From: Didemnitutus sp047777955
Lineage (GTDB): Bacteria > Verrucomicrobiota > Verrucomicrobiia > Opitutales > Opitutaceae
Length of the DNA: 64,000 nt
NCBI RefSeq assembly: GCF_047777955.1
Contig: NZ_CP180537.1
Coordinates: 930,001-994,000 of the forward strand
Direction: 5' to 3'
Shown here: piece by piece, positions 44,494 through 55,327 of the stretch
Position numbering within the stretch: the first letter of the stretch is position 1
Layout of the letters: each line of letters opens with the position of its first letter
Program-made: the position numbers and the translations under genes
The notes under the pieces: generated by a model
What the model was told of the DNA's origin: nothing
Database searches by the model: none
Seen by the model: the letters and a program-made list of their open reading frames with translations, nothing else

Positions 44494-46202
44494 ATGCGAG
44501 TGGCGGCGATCCTCGGCGAGGACCGTGCGGCGCGGATGCGGCGCGCCGCGGGGCTGCTGCTCGTCGGGCTGGCCGTCGCGGTTTACGCCAACGCGCTCCG
44601 GGCGCCGTTCATCTTCGACGACCAGTCGGCGATCGTGGGCAATCCCACGCTCCGCACATGGTGGCCGCCATGGCAGCCGCTCGTGCCGCCGCCGGGAGCG
44701 TCCGGCGTCGCCGGCCGGCCGCTGGTGAACCTCTCGCTCGCGCTGAACCACCTCGTCGGCGGCGAGGCCCCCGCGGGCTACCACCTCGCCAACGCGCTGC
44801 TTCACGGCGCGGCGGCCTGGCTGCTGTTCAGCCTCGTGCGGCGGACGCTGGTCCGGCTCCGCCCGGGCGAGCCGGCGGGCTTTTTCGCCTGGAGCGTCGC
44901 CGCCGTGTGGACGGTGCACCCGCTGCTGACCGAGTCGGTGACCTGCGTGGTGCAGCGGACCGAGGTGCTGGCGAGCTTCTTTATCTCGGAACGCTGCTCG
45001 CGTTCGTGCGCTCCCTCGAGCCCGGCGCGGGGCGCGGCTGGCGCGCGGTGAGCGTCGCGGCGTGCGCCGCCGGCATGGCGAGCAAGGAAATCGTCGTGAC
45101 GGCACCGCTGGCGGTGCTGCTCTACGACCACGCGTTCGTGGCGGGAACCTTCGCGGCGGCCTGGCGCGAGCGGCGCGGATACTACCTCGCGCTGGCGGCG
45201 ACGTGGCTGCTGCTCGCCGCGCTGGTGCTCAGCCACGGCGGCTCGCGCGGCGGGACGTCGGGCTTCGGGGCGGGGGTGGGCGTCGGCGCGTATCTGCTCA
45301 CGCAGGCCCAGGCCGTGGCGCTCTACCTGAAACTCGCCTGCTGGCCGCGGCCGCTGGTGCTGGACTACGGCACGGCGACGGTCGGCTGGCGGGAGGCGGC
45401 GCTGCCCGGGCTGCTCGTGCTCGCGCTCCTTGCCGTCGCGGTCGTGGCGCTGGTGCGGTGGCCGCGCCGCGGCTTCGCGGGCGCGATGTTCTTCGTGCTG
45501 CTGGCGCCGAGCTCGAGCCTGGTGCCGCTGGCCACGCAGACGATCGCGGAGCATCGCATGTATCTGCCGCTGGCATGCGTGGTCGTGCTCGCGGCCCTGG
45601 CGTTGCGGGCGTGGACGCGCCACGCGGCCTGGATCCTGTGCGCACTCGCCGGGCCGCTGGCGGCGGCGACGGTGGCGCGCAACGCGCTCTATCGCGACCC
45701 GCTCGCGCTGTGGCGGCAGACGGTCGCGGCGGCGCCGGCGAATCCGCGCGCCCGCATCCACCTCGGCAACGCCGAACTGGCGGCGGGACACGTCGCGGAC
45801 GCCACGGCGGAATTCCGGCGGGCGCTGGAGTTGCAGCCCGGTTATCCGGTAGCGCAGTTGAACCTTGGCAGCGTCCTCCTGCTCCAGCACCGGCCGCGCG
45901 AGGCGCTGCCGTTTTTCGCCGCGGCGCTGGAGCGGCAGCCGGGCAGCGCGCCGATCCGGGTGAGCTACGCGTCGGCGCTGAGCGCGCTCGGGCGCGAGGC
46001 CGAGGCGGCGGAGCAATACCGCCTCGCACTGCGGCTCGAGCCGGATTTGCCGGAGGCCAACTACCACGTCGCGCTGACGCTGCTCGACGCCCGCCGCGTG
46101 CCCGAGGCGATCGCGCACCTCGAGCGGGCGGCGCGGGCGCGGCCCGGTTACGCGGAGCCGCGGCAACTGCTCGAGCGCCTCGGACGGATCCCGCCGCCGT
46201 GA
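44494..46202 (+). CDS. Second TMTC-like GT-C membrane protein with TPRs (frameshift)
   Basis: Repaired length about 569 residues. Same architecture as the gene at 34370: FIFDDQSAIVGNP, HPLLTESVTCVVQRTEVL, EHRMYLPLACVVVL, then TPRs (HLGNAELAAGHVADATAEFR, LELQPGYPVAQLNLGSVLL). The two paralogues share the second-loop motif and TPR tail but are clearly diverged. It lies 42 bases after the kinase gene and may be in the sigma/kinase transcript. The frame breaks at TTT 44980-44982 (one added T restores FFYLGTLLAFVRSL). Confidence 0.82.
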
Positions 46203-46209
46203 GCGGCGG

Positions 46210-47535
46210 TCAGGAGATCAGGTCCTGCACCAGCGGCTCCTGCTGCGGCGCGGTGGGCGAGAACTTGATCGCCTCGCGGACGAGCGCCTCGGCGCGCGCG
46301 GCCTTGGCGTCGTCGTTGACGTGCAGCGTGCACAGGCGCGTGCCGGGGGCGACGGGTTCGCCGATCTTGATCAGGTCGGCGATGCCGACGGCGTGGTCGA
46401 CCTTGTCGGTCACCGCCGCGCGGCCGCCGCCGAGGGCCATGATGGCGTGGCCGCACTTGAGGGCGTCGACCTCGCTGACGAAGCTGCTCGCGCCGGCCGG
46501 TGCGGTGACGGCGTAGATGCGTTTGGCGGTCGGGAGAATCGTGTAGTTGTCGACCACGCGCGGATCGCCGCCCTGGGCGACGCACATGGCGCGGAATTTC
46601 TCCAGCGCGCGGCCGTCGGCGATGGCGGCTTCCATCTTCTTCCGGGCGTCGGCCTCGTCCTTGGCCGCGCCGGCGAGGATGAGCATGTGGCCGGTGAGCG
46701 CGTAGGTGACCTCCATGAGGTCGGCCGGGCCGCGGCCCTTGAGGCACTCGATGGACTCGATGACCTCGGTGGTGTGGCCGGCGCAGCGGCCGAGCGGCTG
46801 GTTCATGGCGGTGAGCAGGGCGCGCACGGGTTTGCCGCCGGCCTTGCCCACGGCGACCATCGCGCGGGCGAGGGCGAGCGCGTCCTCCTTTTTCTTCATG
46901 AACGCGCCCTTGCCGAACTTCACGTCGAGCACGAGCGAGTCGATGCCCTCGGCGAGTTTCTTCGACATGATGCTGGCGCAAATCAGCTGGATGCACTCGA
47001 CGGTGCCGGTGACGTCGCGCAGCGCGTAGAGCTTGCGGTCGGCGGGGACGACCTTCGGCGTCTGGCCGATCATGGCCATGCCGACCTTTTGCAGGATCGC
47101 GCGGAATTCCGGCACGTCGAGCTGCACGCGGAAGCCGGGGATGGACTCGAGCTTGTCGAGCGTGCCGCCGGTGTGGCCGAGGCCGCGGCCGGACATCATC
47201 GGCACCAGGACGCCGCAGGCGGCGGCGAGCGGCGCGAGGATGAGCGAGACCTTGTCGCCCACGCCGCCGGTGGAGTGCTTGTCGACCTTGGCGCCGGGGA
47301 GGTCGCGCAGGTCGATGACGTCGCCGGAGCGCATCATGGCGTCGGTCAGCCACGCGGTCTCCTGGGCCGTCATGCCCTTGAGGAAGATCGCCATCAGCAG
47401 CGCCGTGGCCTGGTAGTCGGCGAACTGGCCGTTCACGACGCCGCGGGCGAAGAACTCGATCTCGTCCCGGGTCAGCGTCTGACCATCGCGTTTCTTGATG
47501 ATGATGTCTTGGGGGAAGAACACGGCACTGCTCAT
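46210..47535 (-). CDS. deoA: Thymidine phosphorylase
   Basis: 441 residues. Signature KVDKHSTGGVGDKVSLILAP, plus MSGRGLGHTGGTLDKLESIPG and VLDVKFGKGAFMK. It cleaves thymidine (and uridine in pyrimidine-nucleoside-phosphorylase relatives) to base and ribose-1-phosphate. It belongs with the cytidine deaminase at 21556 in pyrimidine salvage, although the genes are 25 kb apart. The N-terminus (FFPQDIIIKKRDGQTL) and length fit DeoA/Pdp; I cannot separate the two substrate classes with certainty. It is convergent with the previous gene, 7 bases away. Confidence 0.93.
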   Translation of the reverse strand: MSSAVFFPQDIIIKKRDGQTLTRDEIEFFARGVVNGQFADYQATALLMAIFLKGMTAQETAWLTDAMMRSGDVIDLRDLPGAKVDKHSTGGVGDKVSLILAPLAAACGVLVPMMSGRGLGHTGGTLDKLESIPGFRVQLDVPEFRAILQKVGMAMIGQTPKVVPADRKLYALRDVTGTVECIQLICASIMSKKLAEGIDSLVLDVKFGKGAFMKKKEDALALARAMVAVGKAGGKPVRALLTAMNQPLGRCAGHTTEVIESIECLKGRGPADLMEVTYALTGHMLILAGAAKDEADARKKMEAAIADGRALEKFRAMCVAQGGDPRVVDNYTILPTAKRIYAVTAPAGASSFVSEVDALKCGHAIMALGGGRAAVTDKVDHAVGIADLIKIGEPVAPGTRLCTLHVNDDAKAARAEALVREAIKFSPTAPQQEPLVQDLIS

Positions 47536-47597
47536 GGGACGCGCAGTGAACCGCAGTATGACGCGGGCGTCGAGGGGGTTTTCGCCCGCCGCGGCGC

Positions 47598-48139
47598 TCA
47601 CTCCGCCCCGAGGGCGGCGGCGATGGCGTCGCGGCTGCGGCGATACCACCAGGCGACGCCGCCCTGGTAGATCGTGCTCGCGACGACGAGGGACGCGCAG
47701 AGGAGGAAGTTGAAGGCGCGGAGGAAGACGTCGCGGTCCGACTCCGGCGCCCCGGCGCTGCGCAGCTGTGCCAGGAACTGCGTGCGCGTCTCCTCCGGCA
47801 GCTCGGCCCAGAGCGCGCCCGGGTCGAAATGCTGCAGGCGCCACAGCACGTAGCCGGCGATCACGGTGTAGAGGCAGCCCTGGGCGCCGAGCAGCCACTG
47901 CAGGCCGCCGAAGTCCCCTCGCGCAGCCGGAGCTGGCCGGTCCACTCCATCGCGCCGGCGACGAGCGCCAGGGCGGCGAAGCCGGACATGGTCCAGTCCT
48001 GCGCGAGGAGATTCAGGAGCAGGCTCGCCCCGGCGCACGCGATCACGCCGATGGCATTCGCGCGCGAGAAGCCGAGCACCCTTTCGAGGCGGCGTTGCGG
48101 CAGTTCGGGCGGCGTGGTGCGGGACATGGGGAAGGACAT
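47598..48139 (-). CDS. Uncharacterised membrane protein (frameshift)
   Basis: Not recognised. Repaired length about 180 residues with four hydrophobic segments: VIACAGASLLLNLLAQ, MSGFAALALVAGAMEW, LLGAQGCLYTVIAGYVLW, and NFLLCASLVVASTIYQ near the C-terminus. Between the third and fourth is a hydrophilic loop (PGALWAELPEETRTQFLAQL). The frame breaks in CCCC 47915-47918 (plus sense); one added base joins RLREG to DFGGLQW. Start ATG 48139 or 48127. Divergent from hrpA. Confidence 0.65.
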
Positions 48140-48265
48140 CGATGGGCGCCGCCGGTGCGCCTGCCAAGCGCGATCTTGGCGCCCCGGCGGCGGCCCGAGC
48201 GGGCGGGCTCCTGTTTTCATGCCTCGACGCGGCCAGCTTCGCGCTTTCACTCTGTCTCCCCGCGC

Positions 48266-51200
48266 ATGCCGCCCTCCCGTCCCCAGCCGAATTTCCGCAT
48301 CGAGTTCCCCCCGGAACTGCCGATCAGCGCGCGCGCGGACGAGATCATCGGCCTGCTGCTGAAGCACCAGGTCATCGTCCTCGCGGGCGAGACGGGCTCG
48401 GGCAAGACCACGCAGATTCCCAAGATGGTCCTCGCCGCCGGCGGCGGCACCCGCGGCAAGATCGCCTGCACCCAGCCGCGACGCGTCGCCGCGGCCTCGG
48501 TCTCGCGGCGCGTGGCGGAGGAGTTGAACGTCGACTGGGGCCGGGAAGTCGGCTGCAAGATCCGCTTCGCCGACCAGACCTCGCCGCAGACGGTGGTGAA
48601 GTTCATGACCGACGGCATGCTCCTGGCCGAGCTGCAGGGCGATCCGGAGCTGCGGGAATACGACGCCATCATCGTCGACGAGGCGCACGAGCGCTCGCTC
48701 AACATCGACTTCATCCTCGGCCACCTCCGCCGCCTGCGCACGCGCCGGCCGGACCTGAAGATCGTCATCACCTCCGCCACGATCGACACCCAGGCCTTCT
48801 CCGAGGCCTTCGATGGCGCGCCGATCGTCGAGGTCTCGGGCCGCACCTACCCGGTCGAGGTCGTCTGGTCGCCGCTCGACGAGATGAAGGCCGAGAGCCT
48901 CACCGGCGCCGACCGCGACGAGTTCACCTACATCGACGGCGCGGTCGAGGCGGTCGAGCGCGTGCTGCGCGAGAGCGCCGACGGGGACATCCTGGTCTTC
49001 CTGCCCACGGAGCGCGACATCCGCGAGGTCACCGACCTGCTCCAGGGCCGCCAGGCGCGCCCGATCGAGATCGTGCCCCTGTTCGGCCGCCTGACCAACG
49101 CCGAGCAGCAGCGCGTCTTCGCGCCGTCGCCGCGGCGCAAGATCGTCGTCGCGACCAACATCGCCGAGACCTCGCTCACGATCCCCGGCATCCGCTTCGT
49201 CATCGACACCGGCCTCGCGCGCATCAGCCGCTACGTGCCGCAGAGCCGCACGCGCCGCCTGCCGGTCGAGCCGGTGGCGCAGAGCAGCGCCGACCAGCGC
49301 AAGGGCCGCTGCGGCCGCGTGAGCAACGGCGTCTGCATCCGCCTCTACTCGGAGCAGGACTTCAACGACCGCCCGCGCTTCGCCACCCCGGAAATCCAGC
49401 GCAGCAACCTCGCCGACGTCATCCTGCGCATGAAGGCCTTCGGCCTCGGCGACATCGAGGAGTTTCCTTCCTCAACGCGCCGCCGGCGAAGGGCATCCGC
49501 GCCGGCTACGCCCTGCTGCACGAGCTGGGCGCGATCGACGACGCCGGCGTGCTGACCGACCTCGGCCGCGACCTCGCGCACCTGCCCGTGGACCCGACCG
49601 TCGGCCGCATGGTGCTGCAGGCGCGCCAGGAGAAATGCGTGCGCGAGGTGCTCGTCATCGCCGCGGCCCTCAGCATCCAGGATCCCCGCGAGCGCCCGCT
49701 CGACGCCCAGCAGAAGGCCGACGCCGCGCACCGGCGCTTCACGCATCCCGACTCGGATTTCCTCACCCTGCTCTCGATCTGGGAGGCGTATCACGACGAC
49801 TTCGAGACGATGACGCTGGGCAAGCTGCGGAAGTTCTGCTCCAGCCACTACCTGTCGTTCATGCGCATGCGCGAGTGGCGCGACGTCCACGCCCAACTCG
49901 TCGACGTGATCGAGAGCCGCGAGGGTTTCGACGACTCGTCCGTCTTCGACGGCGCCGGTGCCGACCCGCGCGACGCCGGCCGCGCCGCGCGGCGCAAGGC
50001 CGCGGCGACGCCCGAGTCGGTGCGCGACCTCGTCCCGGGCCTCCCGGGCTACCGCGCGATCCATCGCTCCATCCTCGCCGGCCTGCTCGGCAACATCGCC
50101 ACGCGCCTGGACGACGGCACCTACCACGCCGCGCACGACCGCAAAGTCGCGGTGTTCCCCGGCTCGGCGCTCTTCGAGCGGCCGCAGCGCGAGAAGGTCG
50201 TCGCGCCGCGCAAGGAGGCTCCGGCCAAGCCGAAGGCCGCCCGCTGGCTCATGGCCTCCGAGATCATGGAGACCGGCCGCGTCTACGCCCGCACCTGCGC
50301 GCGCATCGATCCCCAGTGGGCGCTCGACCTCGGCGCGCACCTGCTGCGCGTGTCGCACAGCGAGCCGTTCTGGAGCGTGGAGGGCGGCCGCGTCCTGGTG
50401 AAGGAGCGCCGGCGCCTCTACAACCTCGAGCTCGACACGCGCTCCGTCGGCTACGGCAAGATCGACCCGCGGCACGCGACGGAGATCTTCATCCGCGAGG
50501 GGCTCGTCGGCGACACGGTGACCTTCCCGCTCGATTTCATCGCCCACAACCGCCGCCTGCGCGAGAAGGCCGAGACCGTGCTCACGCGCCTCCGCGCGGC
50601 GGGATACATGAACCTCGACGAGGCGCTGTATCGCTTCTACGCGCGGCGGCTGCTGCCGGAGACGGCGCCGGCATCTGCCGGCGAGGCAGGGGCCGTTGCC
50701 CCCAGCGGCCCTGCGCGCGCCGAGGAGAGGGCGGTTGAGGGCAACCGCCCCAACCTGGGCGTTTCGTCCGTCCCCGAGCTCGTCGACCTCGTCCGCCACC
50801 GGCAGATGACGGAGCCGAAATTCCTCTTCCTCGACGAGGACGACCTGAAGCCGCAGGTCGAGGAGACGCCCGATCACGCAGCGTTTCCGGAGTCCCTCCC
50901 GATCGAGAACCGCGCGCTGCCGCTCAACTACGCCTACAAGCCCGGGCAGGAAGACGACGGCGTCACGCTGCGGGTGGGCCTCGAGGAGGCGGCGGAGCTC
51001 ACGCCCGCGACGCTCGACTGGGCCGTGCCGGGCCATTTGCGCGAGAAGATCGAGCTGATGCTGAAGGCGCTGCCGAAGGAGCAGCGCCGCACGCTGATCC
51101 CGCTCGCGGAGACCGCGCAGAAGATCACCGGCGAGATCCAGCTCGTCGCCGCGCGCCAGCCGCCGCCGACGCTGGCGGCGGCGCTGGCCGAGGTGCTGAC

Positions 51201-52379
51201 CCAGAAGCTCGGCGTGCGCATCGACCCGCGCGTGTGGGACGGCAAGACGCTGCCCGACCACCTGCGCGTGCGCGTCGAGGTGGTGGACCAGCGCGGCGCC
51301 GTGCTCGGCGCCAGCCGCGAGCTCGCGGAGCTGCAGCAGCAGCTCGGCACCAAGCAGCGCGAGGTCAGCCAGCGCGCGGCGAAGACCGACAGCGCCGCCT
51401 GGCGCGCCGCCCGCGAGAAGTGGGAGACGGCCCCGGCGGGCGAGTGGAAGTTCGGCAACCTGCCCGAGTCGGTGGTCGTCACCGAGCAGGCCGGCGTGCC
51501 GGTGCGTGCGTATCCCGGCCTGCTGGCGAACGACGCCGGCGTGGCGGTGCGGCTGTTCGCCACGCCCGAGGAGGCGCTCGCGGCCACGCGCGGCGGCCTG
51601 CGCCGGCTGCTCGAGACGGCGCTGCGCTATGAACTCGGCTGGCTGGAGAAGGACCTGCGCGACCTGCGCGCCATCGGCACGCTGGCGGTCACGCTGGCGC
51701 CGCTGGAGAAACTGCAGGCCGATGCGCTCGACTCGGTCCGGCGCTGGGTGACGGACGGCGGGCGGGTGGGGGCGTGGCCCCGAACCGTCCCGCCCTCACG
51801 CAGGAGAACTTCGCGCGGGCGGTCGGCGACGCCAAGGCCGACCTGCGCGGGCTCGTGCCGAAGCTGGTCGACTGGCTGCGCGAGATCCTGACCCTGCGCC
51901 TCGCGCTGCAGACGCACAAGACCCCGTTCCCGGGCCTGGAAAACGACCTCGGCGCGCTGCTGCCGCCGGATTTCCTGCGTCGCACGCCGTTCGCGCGGGT
52001 GCGGGAGCTGCCGCGCTACCTCAAGGGCATGCAGGCCCGCGCCGAGCGCTGGAAGCGCGACCCGGCGAAGGACGCCGCGCGCGCGCGGGAGCTGCAGCCG
52101 TTCGTGCAGGCGCTGGCGCGGCTGGGCGAGCGGGCAGGGGAGTTCCGCTGGCTGGTCGAGGAGTTCCGCGTCAGCCTGTTCGCGCAGGAGCTCGGCACCG
52201 TCGAGCCGGTCTCGGCCGTGCGGCTGGAAAAGGCCCTGCGCGACCTCGCGGCGAACCGGGAGAGCGAGGCGGCCGCACCGCCCGCCGCGCCCGAGAAGCC
52301 GAAGGTCGCGGTGGCGCTGCCGGTGAAGGGCAAGACCGTGCTCAAGAGCCTCGACGCGCTGGGAAATCTCCCGCGGTAG
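48266..52379 (+). CDS. hrpA: ATP-dependent RNA helicase HrpA, DEAH box (two frameshifts)
   Basis: Repaired length about 1371 residues. Motif I GETGSGKTTQIPK, CTQPRRVAAASV, motif II DEAH (IIVDEAHERSLN), motif III SAT, motif V ATNIAETSLTIPG, and the arginine-finger motif QRKGRCGRV. The winged-helix/ratchet/OB region and a C-terminal DUF3418-type domain follow (LNYAYKPGQEDDGVTLRV). HrpA rescues stalled ribosomes by acting on mRNA. Frame breaks near 49466-49469 and in GGGGG 51768-51772; one base at each restores EFPFLNAPPAKG and GVAPNRPALTQENF. A palindrome-rich low-complexity linker lies at about residues 800-830 (50667-50750). Confidence 0.94.
50667..50750 (+). repeat. Cluster of three palindromes inside hrpA
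   Basis: GCCGGC-ATCT-GCCGGC (50667-50682), CAGGGGCCG with CGGCCCTG (50687-50695/50706-50713, one bulged G) and GGGCGGTT-GAGGGC-AACCGCCC (50729-50750) follow one another. They encode an in-frame, low-complexity Ala/Gly/Glu linker unlike the rest of HrpA. This looks like a REP-like element inserted in frame. Confidence 0.55.
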
Positions 52380-52459
52380 AATAGCCCCGCGGAACGACGG
52401 CTTTGGGGTTGCCGGTCGGGGGGCGGCGCCTAACCTGCCGCGCAACCCCACCCCAACGC

Positions 52460-52903
52460 ATGAATACCTCGATTGCGACGTTGCTGGAGCACAAGGGCGC
52501 GACGGTCCGCTCGGTGGCCAGCTCGGTTTCGGTAGCGGATGCCGTGAAAGAAATGAACCGTCACAAGATCGGCTCGGTGCTCGTCATGGACGGCGCCCGC
52601 CTCGCCGGCATCTTCACGGAGCGCGACGTGCTGACCCGCGTCATCGCCGCCGACCTCGATCCCAAGGCCACGCCGATCGCGCGCGTGATGACGGCCAACG
52701 TGCTGACCGTCGCGCCCGAGACGACGGTGCAGCAGATGATGGACACCTTCGCCGAGAAGCGCTGCCGCCACCTGCCCGTGGTCAAGGACGGCCAGATCCT
52801 CGGCCTGATTTCCATCGGCGACGTGTCGCGCTGGGTCGCGAACACGCACCGCGCGGAAGCGGAATCGCTCCGCCAATACATCAGCGGCGGGCTCTCGGCG
52901 TGA
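52460..52903 (+). CDS. Two-CBS-domain protein
   Basis: 147 residues with two CBS motifs: about 13-68 (VSVADAVKEMNRHKIGSVLV, FTERDVLTRVI) and about 77-130 (MTANVLTVAPETTVQQMMDTF, HLPVVKDGQILGLISIGDV). CBS pairs bind adenosine nucleotides or S-adenosylmethionine and act as sensor modules; no effector domain is attached. The GTG of the next gene overlaps its stop, so they are probably cotranslated. Confidence 0.92.
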   Translation: MNTSIATLLEHKGATVRSVASSVSVADAVKEMNRHKIGSVLVMDGARLAGIFTERDVLTRVIAADLDPKATPIARVMTANVLTVAPETTVQQMMDTFAEKRCRHLPVVKDGQILGLISIGDVSRWVANTHRAEAESLRQYISGGLSA

Positions 52904-53376
52904 TCCGGACGACGGTCGGTCTCATCCTCCTCCTCTCGGCTCTGCTTGCCCTCGGCGGCTGCGCGGCGGTCGTCGCGACCGGCGCGGCCGTCACCGCGGT
53001 CACCGTCGCGACGGTGAAGACCGCGGGCAAGGTCACCGCGGCCACGGTGACGACGACCGGCAAGGTCGTGGCCTCCGCCGTGACGTCGTCCGGCGATGTC
53101 GCCTCGCTCTCGATGGAGTCGGCGGCGAAGCTGGCGCGCGCGGGCATGGTCGTCGCGGTCGACGCGGGTTCGGGCACGGTGACCGAGCTGCCCTGGGAGC
53201 AGGGGATGCGGCTCTACACCGCGGCGCAGAGCGGCAAGTTCGGCGCGGTCTACGATGCGGCGACGATCTTCCGCGGCGGACGGCGCATCGGCGCCGACCT
53301 GCGCCGCGTGCGCGCGGGGCTGGAGGATCACGAATTGAAATCCGGCGACGTGCTCGAGCTCCGGCGGCGCGTGTAG
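52900..53376 (+). CDS. Lipoprotein with SLBB-like C-terminal domain
   Basis: 158 residues from GTG 52900 (GTGA overlap with the CBS gene). Lipobox LGGC at about residue 21, then a Val/Thr/Ala repeat region (TAVTVATVKTAGKVTAATVT). The C-terminal 65 residues (TELPWEQGMRLYTAAQSGKF to LKSGDVLELRRRV) resemble an SLBB-type beta-grasp domain like those in Wza proteins, but this is a pattern match by eye. Function unknown; may be a periplasmic polysaccharide-binding lipoprotein. Confidence 0.6.
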   Translation: MIRTTVGLILLLSALLALGGCAAVVATGAAVTAVTVATVKTAGKVTAATVTTTGKVVASAVTSSGDVASLSMESAAKLARAGMVVAVDAGSGTVTELPWEQGMRLYTAAQSGKFGAVYDAATIFRGGRRIGADLRRVRAGLEDHELKSGDVLELRRRV

Positions 53377-53396
53377 GATTCGGTCCGAGACCGCCT

Positions 53397-53423
53397 AGGG
53401 AATAGAGCTTAGGCATATTCCCT
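53397..53423. promoter_or_regulatory. Inverted repeat upstream of the hybrid kinase
   Basis: AGGGAATA (53397-53404) and TATTCCCT (53416-53423) form a perfect 8-bp repeat with an 11-base, AT-rich spacer. It lies 35 bases before the ATG at 53459 and 20 bases after the previous stop. It could be an operator or weak terminator; no T-run follows. Confidence 0.4.
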
Positions 53424-53458
53424 TGCCGGCCTCTCGGGCAAAAACTGTCCTTGCGCGG

Positions 53459-55254
53459 ATGGCCGGAGACAACGACACCCGCTTCCCGAGCGAAACGGCG
53501 CGCGCGATCGAGTTTCGCGTCGAAGCGGAGCTGACCCGCATGCTCTACCGCTCGGCGGGGTTCGGGTTGTTCTCGAACTTCGTGCTGGCGGCGACGCTGG
53601 CGATCGGCGTGTGGGACCACTTTCCGCACCGCGTCGTGCTCGGCTGGCTGGCGGTGATCTTCGCGCTCTCCGGCGTGCGGCTGGCGACGAACCTCGCCTT
53701 CGCGCGCCGGGCCCGCCCGGACGGGGAACTCGGGTGGTGGCGCAACCTTTTCCTCGTCGAGGTCGTGCTGGCCGGCGTGGTCTGGGGCGTGGGCGGCTGG
53801 CTGTTCATCGTCGCCGACGCGCTCGTGCCGCGCTGCCTGGCGGCGTTCATCATCGCGGGCATGAACGCGGGCGCCGCCCGCTCGCTCGCCCCGGTGCGGC
53901 CGTGCTACTGGCTCTACATCCTGGCCACGCTCGGACCGGCGATGCTGCGCTTCGCCACCGTCCCGGAAACCGGCGCCTGGGTGCTCGCCGCGATCACCTT
54001 CACCTACGCGCTCTTCCTCATCAACACCGCGCACCTCCATCACGCGGACCTCAAGAAGCTCTACCGCCTCATCTACGAGAACGACGAGCTGGTGAACACC
54101 CTCAGCGTGGCCAAGCGCCGCGCCGAGGCGGCGAACCAGGCCAAGAGCGAGTTCCTCGCCACGATGAGCCACGAGATCCGGACGCCGATGAACGGCATCA
54201 TCGGCATGCTCCAGCTCCTCGGCGACTCGCCGCTGAGCGCCGAGCAGCGCCAGCATGTCGGCGTGGCGAGCAAGTCCGCCGACACCCTGCTGCACCTGCT
54301 GAACGACATCCTCGACCTCTCCAAGATCGAGAGCGGCAAGCTCGAGTTCGAGGAGATCGAGTTCGCCCCGCGCGAGGTCGCGGAGGAGGTGGTGGCCCTG
54401 TTCAGCACCCGTGCAGAGGCGAAGGGCCTGACCATCGCGCTGCAGGCGGACCCGCGGCTGCCGGCGCTCGTGCGCGGCGACCCGATGCGCCTGCGCCAGG
54501 TGCTGCTCAACCTGATCGGCAACGCGGTGAAGTTCACCGAGCGCGGCCGGGTCGACGTGAGCGTCGACCTGCCGCAGGCGGAGCCCGGGCGGGCCACGGT
54601 GCGCTTCCGGGTGCGCGACACGGGCATCGGCATCGACCCCGGGCTGCTGCCGCGGCTGTTCGAAAAATTCACCCAGGGCGACAGCTCGACCACGCGCCGC
54701 TACGGCGGCTCGGGGCTGGGCCTCGCCATCTCGCAGAGCCTCGTGCGCGGCATGGGCGGTGAAATCCAGGCGGTCAGCACGCCGGGGGCGGCAGCGAGTT
54801 CTGTTTTGCCCTCACCTGGCGGGTGGCGGAGCGCGCCCTGTCCCGCGCGCCGGCGGTCGCGGCCGGGTTGCCGGAGCGCTTTGCCGGCCGCGTGCTGGTG
54901 GTCGAGGACGACTGGGGCAACCAGCGCGTGATCGATCTGCTCCTGCGCCGGCTCGGCATCGACGTGCAGATCGTCGACAACGGCGCCGAGGCCGTCGCGC
55001 GCATCGCGGAGGGCGGCTGGGATCTCGTGCTGATGGACCAGCACATGCCGGGCATGGACGGCACCGAGGCGACCCGGCTGATCCGCGAGCGGCACGAAGG
55101 CGCCGCGCTGCCCATCGTCGCCCTCACGGCCAGCGTGCGCAGCGAGGACCGCGAGCGCTGCCTGGCGGCGGGCATGAACGATTTCCTGACCAAGCCCGTG
55201 CGGCAGGACGACCTGCGCGCGTGCTTCGCCAAGTGGCTGCGGCCGGCGCCGTGA
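53459..55254 (+). CDS. Membrane hybrid histidine kinase (frameshift)
   Basis: Repaired length about 598 residues. Several N-terminal helices (about 25-185, e.g. FGLFSNFVLAATLAIGVWDH, LGWLAVIFALSGVRLA), a coiled coil, HisKA with H238 in TMSHEIRTPMNGIIGM, HATPase_c (NLIGNAVKFTERG, RYGGSGLGLAISQSL), then a C-terminal receiver (VVEDDWGNQRVIDL, LMDQHMPGMDG, FLTKPVRQ). Signals through its own receiver to an unknown output. The frame breaks in GGGGG 54784-54788, between HATPase and receiver; one added G gives TPGGGSEFCFALTW. ATG 53459 chosen; TTG 53423 would start inside the inverted repeat. Confidence 0.88.
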
Positions 55255-55327
55255 GCGGGGCCGGCCGGCTTCCGGCCGGCGGCACCGGCGCGGTTGCACT
55301 GCGGGCGGGCTTCGCTACGGTGCGCGC

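Noticed and set aside
53423..53458. TTG start for the hybrid kinase
   Set aside because: It would begin inside the inverted repeat and add residues with no family support; ATG 53459 is sufficient.
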